DNA from: a virus
Virus record (IMG/VR): IMGVR_UViG_3300025601_001430
Span: 1-34,666 of that record
DNA length: 34,666 bases
Reading direction: 5' to 3' (one strand)
In this document: positions 1-7,221 of the stretch, piece after piece
Layout: each line of letters opens with the position of its first letter
Position numbering within the stretch: the first letter of the stretch is position 1
The notes under the pieces: generated by a model
The model's database searches: none
What the model was told of the DNA's origin: nothing
Seen by the model: the letters and a program-made list of their open reading frames with translations, nothing else
Translations under genes and position numbers: made by a program

Positions 1-115
1 AAGTTTTCTTAATAATTTTAGCAAAATCTTCTAGATCAAAATCACTACCCGCATGTACTCCTAGCCCATCGAGAGAGTGATGTTTGGTTACTTTGGCATA
101 TAATTCGCCAGGCAT
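1..115 (-). CDS. Hypothetical protein, 3' end outside window
   Basis: An open frame starts at the ATG at 115-113 and runs off the left edge of the window, so only the first 38 residues are visible (starting MPGELYAKVTKHHSLDGLGV). It begins 1 nt after the stop of the next gene upstream, so it belongs to the same minus-strand run. The visible part is acidic with no recognisable motif. No function can be assigned. Confidence 0.55.
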   Translation of the reverse strand, partial: MPGELYAKVTKHHSLDGLGVHAGSDFDLEDFAKIIKKT

Positions 116-116
116 T

Positions 117-383
117 TTATACAGCATGTCCACTCCATCGTAGAGCAAACAGAGTAGCCATATTGGGATCTTTCACAGTGATTGTGGGAATGTAATCACC
201 AGCAGTGTCATGAACCTGTTTATCATCAACCCGTTTATCATAGGGCACAAACCTACGCTCATAGTACCACGCACACTGATCAAAGCGCCTGTCTAGCCTA
301 ATCATGTCACCGCCAACGCCCACATGTTCTCGCAACCATGCAACACACTCGTCGGACACACCCCCAGGGAAATCTATAGTCAT
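117..383 (-). CDS. Hypothetical protein, 88 aa
   Basis: The ATG at 383 is preferred over an upstream TTG (413) because it overlaps the stop of the preceding small gene as ATGA, a typical coupled start. The protein has no recognised domain. Its C-terminus (DPNMATLFALRWSGHAV) matches the pattern AT-x-F-x-LRW also seen in the 27-residue product just upstream (DATMFMLRWGTA), so the two look like related copies or remnants. It lies in a minus-strand run behind the phosphatase gene. Confidence 0.6.
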   Translation of the reverse strand: MTIDFPGGVSDECVAWLREHVGVGGDMIRLDRRFDQCAWYYERRFVPYDKRVDDKQVHDTAGDYIPTITVKDPNMATLFALRWSGHAV

Positions 384-463
384 TTTAGATTGTTTCCATC
401 TGCGGTGCCCCAACGCAGCATGAACATGGTGGCATCACGAGATTCTTCGAATTGAAAATACAT
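380..463 (-). CDS. Small protein, 27 aa
   Basis: A short frame lies between the phosphatase gene and the 88-aa gene. It starts at an ATG at 463 that overlaps the phosphatase stop (TAATG), has a GGAG box just upstream, and ends in an ATGA overlap with the next gene. The product starts MYFQFEESRDATMFMLRWG and shares the AT-x-F-x-LRW motif with the C-terminus of its neighbour. Coupling at both ends supports translation. The function is unknown. Confidence 0.5.
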   Translation of the reverse strand: MYFQFEESRDATMFMLRWGTADGNNLK

Positions 464-1026
464 TATGCATCTCCTTCTTGTTGCCTACGTTCGCGACGTT
501 CTGCTGCCAGTGTAAACACTTTTTCGTTATCGTTGTTCCATACTACTGATTTAGATGGAACAATGATTCCAGAAGGTAGAGTTACACCATTGACAGTGTG
601 TGACTCTTGCTCATTGTAGGTCCAACCCAACTTCCGCATCATCCTGTGCTTGACCAAGAGGTTAGGAGCACGAAATGATTCAGCATCTTGGAATCCCATT
701 TGTACACCAACTTCTGCCACAGCGCCTGAGCGACATATACCAGCATGACAATGCACAACCACATCCATTCTTTTTTCCAATGCATGTTGCAGCAAACGAA
801 CAATCTCATCAGCCTGCTCTTGACTACAACGCATTTCTTCGTCTAGTACTTCGTCCTTTTCTTCAACATCAAGGAATTGAAACTGATGTACTTCGCGAAA
901 CTGATACTTAGGCTCTGGGAAATCTCCAGGAGGGTCACAAATTTGAATCAGCATACTGTTTTCACCTACACGGATATGACTTCCTTTTGGAATATCACTC
1001 AGTGCTACATTTTGAATCCACGGCAT
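463..1026 (-). CDS. Protein tyrosine/dual-specificity phosphatase-like protein
   Basis: The 187-aa protein has a Cys-based phosphatase P-loop at residues 92-100 (HCHAGICRS, fitting H-C-x-x-G-x-x-R-S), with Cys93 as nucleophile and Arg99 as phosphate-binding residue. By family it should remove phosphate from phosphoproteins or small phosphate esters through a phospho-cysteine intermediate. A clear general-acid loop could not be placed, so the substrate is open. The start is supported by a strong AAGGAG box 7 nt upstream. Residues about 130-187 past the P-loop are unassigned and end in a charged tail. It is first in a run of overlapping small genes. Confidence 0.8.
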   Translation of the reverse strand: MPWIQNVALSDIPKGSHIRVGENSMLIQICDPPGDFPEPKYQFREVHQFQFLDVEEKDEVLDEEMRCSQEQADEIVRLLQHALEKRMDVVVHCHAGICRSGAVAEVGVQMGFQDAESFRAPNLLVKHRMMRKLGWTYNEQESHTVNGVTLPSGIIVPSKSVVWNNDNEKVFTLAAERRERRQQEGDA

Positions 1027-1116
1027 AACTTTCTCCTTAAACTGGTGCGCTGTGAGTCACTGCTATATAGATCAGTAAGAAATTGCATGATCTGCATTAC
1101 AGCACGATAGCGTTAA

Positions 1117-1659
1117 TCAGGTAGCGTCATGATTTGCTTTCAAACGTGTAACGAAATCTTCATTTTCCAATGCTTCACGCAGGATGTCATTTACGTGCTG
1201 ATTAAATGTCTTACCTGCTTCATGAGCACCTTTGAAAAAGAACAGCATTTCTTCGTCAGTGAGATCTAGAGGAATGGTTACATCAGTTGAGTATGACTCA
1301 CCTGCTGCAATTGCCATTGCTTTTTGAATAAAATCGTCGTCACTTTCGAGATCTACAAATTTTACATTGTCCCATGCTTCGTTAAGATCAACGACACGAG
1401 CAGATGCTTCGTTGTCATGCATATCTTTAAAGTCTTGATTGATAATACGATATGCTCGATTATTTTTGTAATCGCAAGCCTCTACAGTATATACTACCTG
1501 TGTGCGGTTATCGAACACAATGTTAAAACTGTAACCATCGTGTTCGCCGTCCCAAGAACTTAGACTGTATGCATCTGAGCCAAAACAACTCCAGCAATAT
1601 TCGCTACCTTCTGTGATCTTGTAATCAACTAATTCCATCCACTCTTTTACTGTTAACAT
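1117..1659 (-). CDS. Hypothetical acidic protein, 180 aa
   Basis: The ATG at 1659 is chosen over an upstream Met at 1725 because AAAGGA lies just ahead of it and the -10 box of a consensus sigma-70 promoter falls at 1717-1722, which would place a 1725 start inside the promoter. The product (MLTVKEWMELVDYKITEGSE...) is acidic and has no signal peptide, membrane segment or motif I recognise. It is probably an early gene, given its own promoter, and is transcribed divergently from hemA. Confidence 0.7.
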   Translation of the reverse strand: MLTVKEWMELVDYKITEGSEYCWSCFGSDAYSLSSWDGEHDGYSFNIVFDNRTQVVYTVEACDYKNNRAYRIINQDFKDMHDNEASARVVDLNEAWDNVKFVDLESDDDFIQKAMAIAAGESYSTDVTIPLDLTDEEMLFFFKGAHEAGKTFNQHVNDILREALENEDFVTRLKANHDAT

Positions 1660-1716
1660 TTTTAATCCTTTAATTAACTTGTTTGATATGTATAGTGTTT
1701 GCTTCCCTATGTGTAT

Positions 1717-1745
1717 ATTATACAATCAATCTTATTTCTTGTCAA
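1717..1745 (-). promoter_or_regulatory. Consensus sigma-70 promoter
   Basis: Read on the minus strand: TTGACA (1745-1740), a 17-nt spacer and TATAAT (1722-1717). This is a perfect match to the bacterial housekeeping consensus. It drives the 180-aa gene starting at 1659 with a leader of roughly 50 nt, and is likely read early by unmodified host RNA polymerase. Confidence 0.9.
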
Positions 1746-1755
1746 TATCTGCGCA

Positions 1756-1763
1756 TATAAATA
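1756..1763 (+). promoter_or_regulatory. T4-type late promoter box TATAAATA
   Basis: An exact TATAAATA octamer lies 5 nt before the ATG of hemA. In T4 the octamer covers about -13 to -6, so the predicted +1 is the A of the ATG at 1769, and no Shine-Dalgarno sequence is present. The mRNA would therefore be leaderless. Confidence 0.7.
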
Positions 1764-1768
1764 TTGAT

Positions 1769-2980
1769 ATGATAAAACCAAAAATACAAGATGCTGTACT
1801 ATCTGCTTTGGATAAACTCAAAAGCGAAGGAAATTATAGAGTCTTTATCGATATCCTTCGAGAAAAAGGACAGTTTCCTCAAGCCATTTGGTATGGCAAA
1901 TATAATATCAAACACATAACCAATTGGTGCTCAAATGACTATTTAGGTATGGGACAGCACAAAGTAGTAATCGACGCCATGCATACTGCTCTTGATACTG
2001 CAGGAGCCGGCGCAGGCGGCACTCGTAATATTTCTGGTACTACACACTATCATGTTGCCCTAGAACACGAACTAGCAAAACTGCACGATAAAACGTCTGC
2101 CTTGCTGTTTACCAGCGGTTATGTTGCTAACCAAAGTACCTTAAGTATATTGGGACGCATGTTGCCCAATGTGCATTACATCAGCGATGCTAACAATCAC
2201 AACTCTATGATTGTAGGAATGAAATCAGCAGTCTGTCCTATTACTATTTGGCGGCACAATGACCTAGACCATTTAAGAGAATTGTTGCAAAGTATGCCCA
2301 AAGATAGCCAACCTATTATTGCAATGGAGGGTGTTTACTCTATGGATGGAGACAGAGGATTGGTCAGCGATGTATGTCATTTGTCAAGACTATACGGTGC
2401 TATGGTATATGTTGACGAAGTTCATGCTGTGGGCATGTATGGTCCTAGAGGCGCCGGTGTTGCTGAAGAACAAAAATGTGTAGACGGTGTAGACATCATT
2501 CAAGGCACTTTAGCCAAAGCCTTTGGAGTCCAAGGCGGATACATTGCCGGTACTAGAGATATTGTTGATCTAGTTCGCAGTTATGCAGGTGGATTTATTT
2601 TTTCAACCTCAATGAGTCCTGTGCTGTGTGCAGGTGCATTGTCAAGTGTAAAGTATGTTCAAGATCATCCTGAACTACGTGATAAGATTTTTGAACGTGC
2701 TGCAAAAACAAGAGAAGTATTCTTATCCGCAGGATTATCCGTTAACCCATTATCGTATGATGGACATATTGTTCCTGTAATGATCAATGACACAGTTAAG
2801 TGTAAAAAAATTAGTGATAGACTGTTAGACGATTATGCTATCTATGTACAGCCCATCAACTATCCCACAGTTCCGTGGAAAACCGAACGTTTGAGATTTA
2901 CTCCTACGCCCAACCATACAGATTCGGACATTGACTATGTGGCAAGGAGCCTAAAGGAAATTTTAAATGAACAACATTAA
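1769..2980 (+). CDS. hemA: 5-aminolevulinate synthase (ALAS, C4 pathway)
   Basis: This 403-aa PLP enzyme of the alpha-oxoamine synthase family condenses glycine with succinyl-CoA to 5-aminolevulinate, the first step of heme and tetrapyrrole synthesis in alphaproteobacteria. ALAS-specific features include the substrate-binding N-terminus YRVFIDI (residues 23-29), GGTRNISGTTHYH (83-95), DANNHNSMI (140-148), the PLP-pyridine Asp216 in DEVHAVGMYGPRGAG, and the PLP lysine Lys250 in GTLAKAFG. The GGTRNISGTT signature separates it from BioF and KBL. The length equals cellular HemA (about 400 aa), so it looks complete. The start at 1769 gives the family N-terminus; an in-frame Met at 1679 would add 30 atypical residues. 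It overlaps the downstream DUF454 gene by 14 nt. Confidence 0.95.
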   Translation: MIKPKIQDAVLSALDKLKSEGNYRVFIDILREKGQFPQAIWYGKYNIKHITNWCSNDYLGMGQHKVVIDAMHTALDTAGAGAGGTRNISGTTHYHVALEHELAKLHDKTSALLFTSGYVANQSTLSILGRMLPNVHYISDANNHNSMIVGMKSAVCPITIWRHNDLDHLRELLQSMPKDSQPIIAMEGVYSMDGDRGLVSDVCHLSRLYGAMVYVDEVHAVGMYGPRGAGVAEEQKCVDGVDIIQGTLAKAFGVQGGYIAGTRDIVDLVRSYAGGFIFSTSMSPVLCAGALSSVKYVQDHPELRDKIFERAAKTREVFLSAGLSVNPLSYDGHIVPVMINDTVKCKKISDRLLDDYAIYVQPINYPTVPWKTERLRFTPTPNHTDSDIDYVARSLKEILNEQH

Positions 2981-3386
2981 AAAGTATTTGTGGATGGCGG
3001 CAGGTTTTCTATGCTTAGGCATTGCCTACATTGGCGTATTAGTACCCGGAATTCCGTGGTCGACTCCTAGTTTAATCGCTGCCTATTGCTTTTCTAAAAG
3101 CAGTCCTAGATTCCACAACTATATGCTAAATCATAAACTGTTTGGACCGTTCATAAATAACTGGAGTGAAGGCAGAGTATATCCTGCTAAGATAAAATGG
3201 TTTATGTTTGTGGTAATGGACATTAGTTTAGTTACCATGTGGTTTGCTACTCAGAACTGGAAAGCCGTTGCAGGCATGGCTGTGTTCTTTGCTCTTATAC
3301 TAATTTGGGCTAGCCGTTATCCTAGCACTAAAGAAGAAAGCGACCGTAGAAAGGCCGCTGGCGAAAAGTTAGGCTGGTTTAAGTAA
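2967..3386 (+). CDS. DUF454/YbaN-family inner-membrane protein
   Basis: The 139-aa protein matches the DUF454 (YbaN) family. It has an N-terminal membrane helix ending in GVLVPGIPWSTPSLIAAYCFSKSSPR, then HNYMLNHKLFGPFINNWSEG, and two adjacent C-terminal membrane helices (about residues 75-112). The family's biochemical role is not established. The start overlaps the hemA stop by 14 nt and has AAGGA upstream, so the two are translationally coupled and were probably acquired together. A role linked to heme precursors or the membrane is inference only. Confidence 0.85.
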   Translation: MNNIKKYLWMAAGFLCLGIAYIGVLVPGIPWSTPSLIAAYCFSKSSPRFHNYMLNHKLFGPFINNWSEGRVYPAKIKWFMFVVMDISLVTMWFATQNWKAVAGMAVFFALILIWASRYPSTKEESDRRKAAGEKLGWFK

Positions 3387-3917
3387 TCAGCGAGGACGTA
3401 TTTTCAATTTGGCGTAGATGTTTTGAACACCTACAGCCTGTCTAATAGCATCCTGAAGTGCATTATGTTTTGAACCTTGAGGCATTTCAGGATCGTATCC
3501 TAAATCGAATAAAGTTCTTGTGTCTCTTAATGACCAAAAGTTCCAAGGCAAAGGTTTATTCAATTGCCTATAGATATTTTCCAAAATTACAAGGTCAAAG
3601 GTAGCACCGTGACTCCAAAATGCATCGCACTGCCAAGCAAATTTGTGGAACTGATCCATTGCATCTACAAGTGGAATTCGATTGTCTGGACTAAACGCTT
3701 CTTCCATGATTGCAGGGTCTTGCCGGCTCCACCAATCAATGACTCCAGGATCCACTTCTCTACCTAGAGCATCTTGATCGTCAATACTCACACGGAAATA
3801 CAGTTTATCTCCATACCCGTTACCGTAGGGATTAAAATGAACAGCGCCTAGACTAAGGACTACTGCGTTTGGGGAGACTGCCATAGTCTCCATGTCTACC
3901 ATTAAATGTTTTGCCAT
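3387..3917 (-). CDS. DexA-like 3'-5' exonuclease (DEDDh)
   Basis: The 176-aa protein has the DEDD exonuclease motifs: VDMETM near the N-terminus (Asp8, Glu10), an Asp in ATFDLVILENIY, and HNALQDAIRQA near the C-terminus (His and Asp). It resembles phage T4 DexA in organisation, including the IDWWSRQ and FWSLRDTRT stretches. It probably degrades single-stranded DNA, or RNA, from the 3' end using two metal ions. Its stop abuts the DUF454 stop (convergent), and its ATG follows the stop of the upstream nuclease-like gene directly. Confidence 0.85.
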   Translation of the reverse strand: MAKHLMVDMETMAVSPNAVVLSLGAVHFNPYGNGYGDKLYFRVSIDDQDALGREVDPGVIDWWSRQDPAIMEEAFSPDNRIPLVDAMDQFHKFAWQCDAFWSHGATFDLVILENIYRQLNKPLPWNFWSLRDTRTLFDLGYDPEMPQGSKHNALQDAIRQAVGVQNIYAKLKIRPR

Positions 3918-4499
3918 TTATGCTACCGATCTAATATAAGTTTTAATGTAGTTGTTAAGACCTTGAATAAAGTCTATTTCTTGTTGATTGCCTGTATTCA
4001 TTTCTTTAGGTGTTGCCAACAAAATACCTTTGTTAGTAGGCAAGTTGGCACCTATGCCGTCACCGCCAGATTTAATATGTGCTTCAATTGTATGTTTATC
4101 AAATAAAATAGCACCTTGATTTCCCATAAAGATTAAAAAATCTGCGTACCCTTTTGGTAGTATTTTATGAGAATTAGTTCCCATACTATTCATTAATTTG
4201 ATTTCTCCAGTGTGCTCTCTAAGTTCTTTTCGTGCAGGTGTATATAATGCATTTTCTACATACTTCATTTCCACACGAGCGTTACCTAATTTAGGAATAA
4301 TCAGATCACACCCTTCTTGTCCAACGTATAAGATTTCACCTTTGGAATATTCTTCGATACTGTTTTCAAATATCAATGCTTTAATAAACCGAAATTGAGC
4401 ATCGTTTGCTTGATCTCCTAATGCTTTAGTTAATCGAGCAAATCGAGCAAAATCCATGTTGGATTTAATAAATTCGGATACTTGATTTAATGTGTTCAT
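3918..4499 (-). CDS. PD-(D/E)XK-like nuclease, candidate restriction endonuclease
   Basis: The 193-aa protein is not recognised by overall sequence. It carries a pattern typical of PD-(D/E)XK nuclease cores: Asp65 in GCDLIIPK, 12 residues before E-M-K (Glu77, Lys79), flanked by hydrophobic strands and preceded by Glu45 in FENSIEEYSKGE, a possible helix-1 acid. Its size suits a type II restriction endonuclease. The start at 4499 lies 7 nt after the -10 box of a perfect sigma-70 promoter and has no Shine-Dalgarno, predicting a leaderless message. It shares a block with an HNH protein, a DGQHR-like protein and a DNA methyltransferase. The nuclease assignment is inference from motif and context; MutH- or VSR-type repair nucleases are alternatives. 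Confidence 0.5.
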   Translation of the reverse strand: MNTLNQVSEFIKSNMDFARFARLTKALGDQANDAQFRFIKALIFENSIEEYSKGEILYVGQEGCDLIIPKLGNARVEMKYVENALYTPARKELREHTGEIKLMNSMGTNSHKILPKGYADFLIFMGNQGAILFDKHTIEAHIKSGGDGIGANLPTNKGILLATPKEMNTGNQQEIDFIQGLNNYIKTYIRSVA

Positions 4500-4506
4500 A
4501 AGTACT

Positions 4507-4535
4507 ATTATACGTTAGACTGGTAGAGTTGTCAA
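4507..4535 (-). promoter_or_regulatory. Consensus sigma-70 promoter
   Basis: Minus strand: TTGACA (4535-4530), a 17-nt spacer, TATAAT (4512-4507). Only 7 nt separate the -10 box from the ATG at 4499, so the transcript should start at or next to the start codon of the PD-(D/E)XK-like gene. Confidence 0.9.
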
Positions 4536-4541
4536 GTCCTA

Positions 4542-5042
4542 TTATCTAGGATATAGATTTGGAATTGTCGGACTTACTGCTAACCACATTTCTTTGGTAA
4601 AATTTCGTTTCATAAAATTTTGGATAGCACTTGCCCACTGAATGTTTGAAGGGTGATTAATTTGCTCTTCGGTCCAACCCAATCTCCTTGCTTCATCTCG
4701 ACTTATAATATGATCGTGTTGAGCCTCGTGGAATAATTTATCAACACCATCTTCCTTAACAATTTTGTTCGCACCCTTTCCAAAATCGTAAAGTCTGTAT
4801 ATCCCGTGACCGTCTGTCCAACCATCAACCTTAACAGTTTTATCATACATCATTTGTGTTTTTTCCTCAGACCAATGATACAAAAGTCTAAGATCCTGCA
4901 CCCTGATCCATTTAAGATCTTTTCTTTTTGCAAACTCGGCATAAATTCCATCATTAATATAAGTCGATTCACACACTCCCTTAAAGGGATTGTGTTTTTT
5001 CTCCTCAATTAATGCGTTAATAAGTTTATAGTCGTTGCACAT
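4542..5042 (-). CDS. HNH-type nuclease-like protein
   Basis: The 166-aa protein has a C-terminal HNH-like core: HDHIISRDEARRLGW (His109-Asp-His111) followed by NHPSNIQWASAIQNFMKRN, where the Asn residues and final Asn/Lys fit the second half of an HNH beta-beta-alpha metal fold. The N-terminal 100 residues are unassigned. HNH proteins nick or cut nucleic acid with one metal ion. Phages carry them as homing endonucleases, packaging nucleases or restriction enzymes. The start overlaps the stop of the upstream DGQHR-like gene (TAATG), indicating coupling. Confidence 0.65.
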   Translation of the reverse strand: MCNDYKLINALIEEKKHNPFKGVCESTYINDGIYAEFAKRKDLKWIRVQDLRLLYHWSEEKTQMMYDKTVKVDGWTDGHGIYRLYDFGKGANKIVKEDGVDKLFHEAQHDHIISRDEARRLGWTEEQINHPSNIQWASAIQNFMKRNFTKEMWLAVSPTIPNLYPR

Positions 5043-6241
5043 TATACTAGATCCAGTTCAAACTCATATCGTTCTTCAGTCCACTTAGGTTCACGCCAAC
5101 ACCACTCAACATCGCTTTCTGCCCATTCGCAAAGTTGTCGGATGCCTTCGGCAATAACAACAGGCTCAAATCGAATGGAACTAAGTTCGTTATCTTCCTT
5201 GCATTTCTTCTTAATTTGATCATGCAACTTATTACCGTGATTATCTTTTGGTAACCAAGTTTTGATTGCTTGCTGAATCGAATAATCCATTTGCATAGGA
5301 TCAACTGTTGGATCTTGGGCTTTTAGGAATTCCATAAGTCCCCAACTGTTAGCAGTTTGGAACGTACTAGTTGGAAACATAACAGCATTTAATTCAATTG
5401 CACGAGTAGCAATATCAGGCCCATAATCTTTCCAATACTTAATTATGTTACCGATACCGGTCAGTACTTTGCTATTGATATTAATATCTTTGTCGCCTTT
5501 TTCCACTACAAGAATATCATTACGCATGAATACTTCATTCATATCCATGCAGAGTTGGTCTTCTGGATCGATATCAAACTCTGCGTCGATACTTGCTTCT
5601 CCTCGTTGAACACGAATGCGGAATTTGTCAAACTCTGAACACTGTAAACTATTAATGTTAATAGCCGCATATTGTTGGACATCCCAGTATTCGTTATTAC
5701 TTCTAATATAGTTGAGCGGAACTTCTTCAATACCAAGGAACATACAAGCTAGTATACGATGTTGTGCATCATTAACAAATATCCGTCCTTTTGAATCTTT
5801 GCGGCCAACACCTGGAAATACTAGTCCGGGTTCAAACTGGAACACAATGTCTACAAGAATGTGTTTTAAAAAGATATCACGTTGCTTCTCTGCGTTCTTG
5901 TAGAGAATTTTTGTGCTTGTCAGTCCGCCGAAATAATTAAGTGCTGGAGTATTGTGTTTTTTACTTGCCTCTCGTAAACTACCGAACTCAGGTAGATCTA
6001 TACCCTTTAAAGGATTGTTTACTCCTAGATTAACTAATACACGAAAGCATTCGATAAGCATATCTTCAAAACTAGGAGACTTGCCTAGTCTTCGTGTACT
6101 AACATAAACTGGAATGTTCTTTATGCGTTCTTCTTTTTCTTTAAAGGAAAGCGAATGCCAGGAAACTCTGTCTTTTTTTGGACCTAAAAGTTTAAACAAA
6201 TCTTTGCCAAAAAGATCTGTAACTTTTTTTGAATACGACAT
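5042..6241 (-). CDS. DGQHR/ParB-fold-like protein, DNA-modification associated
   Basis: The 399-aa protein contains GRIFVNDAQHRILACMFLGIEEVPLNYI (NDAQHR at residues 157-162), a variant of the D-G-Q-H-R motif of the ParB/DndB-like fold, followed by the expected helix and strand. DGQHR-domain proteins often sit beside DNA modification or restriction genes, and some regulate or use nucleotides; the reaction here is unknown. Residues 1-130 and the C-terminal half (ending EPKWTEERYEFELDLV) are unassigned. Translation is supported by a GAGGAT box before the ATG and a consensus promoter at 6272-6300. It is coupled to the HNH gene downstream. Confidence 0.6.
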   Translation of the reverse strand: MSYSKKVTDLFGKDLFKLLGPKKDRVSWHSLSFKEKEERIKNIPVYVSTRRLGKSPSFEDMLIECFRVLVNLGVNNPLKGIDLPEFGSLREASKKHNTPALNYFGGLTSTKILYKNAEKQRDIFLKHILVDIVFQFEPGLVFPGVGRKDSKGRIFVNDAQHRILACMFLGIEEVPLNYIRSNNEYWDVQQYAAININSLQCSEFDKFRIRVQRGEASIDAEFDIDPEDQLCMDMNEVFMRNDILVVEKGDKDININSKVLTGIGNIIKYWKDYGPDIATRAIELNAVMFPTSTFQTANSWGLMEFLKAQDPTVDPMQMDYSIQQAIKTWLPKDNHGNKLHDQIKKKCKEDNELSSIRFEPVVIAEGIRQLCEWAESDVEWCWREPKWTEERYEFELDLV

Positions 6242-6271
6242 AATTTATCCTCTGTGTGTTAATATGTAATT

Positions 6272-6300
6272 ATTATAACACAAAAGGTAAAACCTGTCAA
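6272..6300 (-). promoter_or_regulatory. Consensus sigma-70 promoter
   Basis: Minus strand: TTGACA (6300-6295), a 17-nt spacer, TATAAT (6277-6272). It gives a leader of about 25-30 nt with a GAGGAT ribosome site for the DGQHR-like gene at 6241. Confidence 0.9.
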
Positions 6301-6313
6301 GTTAATTTTAATA

Positions 6314-7186
6314 CTAATCTTCAATAGTAAACAATTTATTATTTAATAACTGTTTTTTTTTGGCTCTATCTTTCTTCCAACCTTCACGCATTTTTTCACG
6401 CTTTGCCAGTTCGAATGCATCTGGGCTAATAGGAGTAGGATCGGCTAGTTCTTCTACTGCGCTTAATGTAGGAACAAATGCATTATAGGCATTCTTATTC
6501 ATTTCGAACCCTATAAAATTACGTCCCCATCTTAGTGCTGTTCTGCCAGTTGTCATGCCGCCACCAAAACAATCCAAAACAGTGTCACCTCTATTACTAG
6601 AGTACATAATGAACTTTTCGATAAAATCTTCGTTAAGTTGATTTTTATTTTTAATCTTCCCTGGATTATGTGCCCGGGGCATATCTTGAACAGTTAACCT
6701 ATCATGATAACTGTCTTTTTGATCAGTGTATTTGTAATTGCTGTTAAATGTACGCTTTTGTTTTCCCTTGCTCGATTTAGCCCAAAACAATACATGATAA
6801 TGACTGCTTACAAATTTATTCTTTGTACTAACTCCAAAAGAATATTTGGCAATGATATGATTAATTTCTTCTAATTCTGTAGCATGTAACGCATTTAATA
6901 TATGATGCAAATTAGTGTACCCACTTACTATGTAGATGCTACCACCTGGTTTTAATACTCTAGCGCATTCGGAGATCCATTCTTGACTAAATTTGGAATA
7001 TTGAGACAACGGCACATCAACATACCCTGGAACTACATTTGATTCGTCTCTATGATAATGTACATCTAACCCGTTGCCGTCTATTCCGTAAGGAGGATCT
7101 GTAAATATAAGATCGATTGAATTATTTAAAATATGCTCTCGCATACCATCTATGCACGATTGATTATGTACTTGATAAGTAGTCAT
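6314..7186 (-). CDS. DNA adenine-N6 methyltransferase, beta-class arrangement
   Basis: With the start at 7186 the protein is 290 aa. The catalytic motif DPPYG is at residues 30-34 and the SAM-binding motif (VLDCFGGGMTTGRTALRWGRNFIGFEMN) is near residue 205. This motif order (IV before I) is the beta class, and DPPY favours adenine-N6 over cytosine-N4 methylation. LKPGGSIYIVSG is the usual strand after the catalytic region. The target site is unknown. The ATG at 7186 follows a TATAAT box by 6 nt with no Shine-Dalgarno, predicting a leaderless mRNA, as reported for several restriction-modification methyltransferases. A longer reading from 7246 would overlap bS21 and lie across the promoter. Confidence 0.9.
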   Translation of the reverse strand: MTTYQVHNQSCIDGMREHILNNSIDLIFTDPPYGIDGNGLDVHYHRDESNVVPGYVDVPLSQYSKFSQEWISECARVLKPGGSIYIVSGYTNLHHILNALHATELEEINHIIAKYSFGVSTKNKFVSSHYHVLFWAKSSKGKQKRTFNSNYKYTDQKDSYHDRLTVQDMPRAHNPGKIKNKNQLNEDFIEKFIMYSSNRGDTVLDCFGGGMTTGRTALRWGRNFIGFEMNKNAYNAFVPTLSAVEELADPTPISPDAFELAKREKMREGWKKDRAKKKQLLNNKLFTIED

Positions 7187-7192
7187 ACATAC

Positions 7193-7221
7193 ATTATAAC
7201 AAAAATTTTGACAAACGTCAA
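7193..7221 (-). promoter_or_regulatory. Sigma-70 promoter of the methyltransferase gene
   Basis: Minus strand: TTGACG (7221-7216), a 17-nt spacer, TATAAT (7198-7193), then 6 nt to the ATG at 7186. The -35 box overlaps the end of the bS21 gene. Confidence 0.8.
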
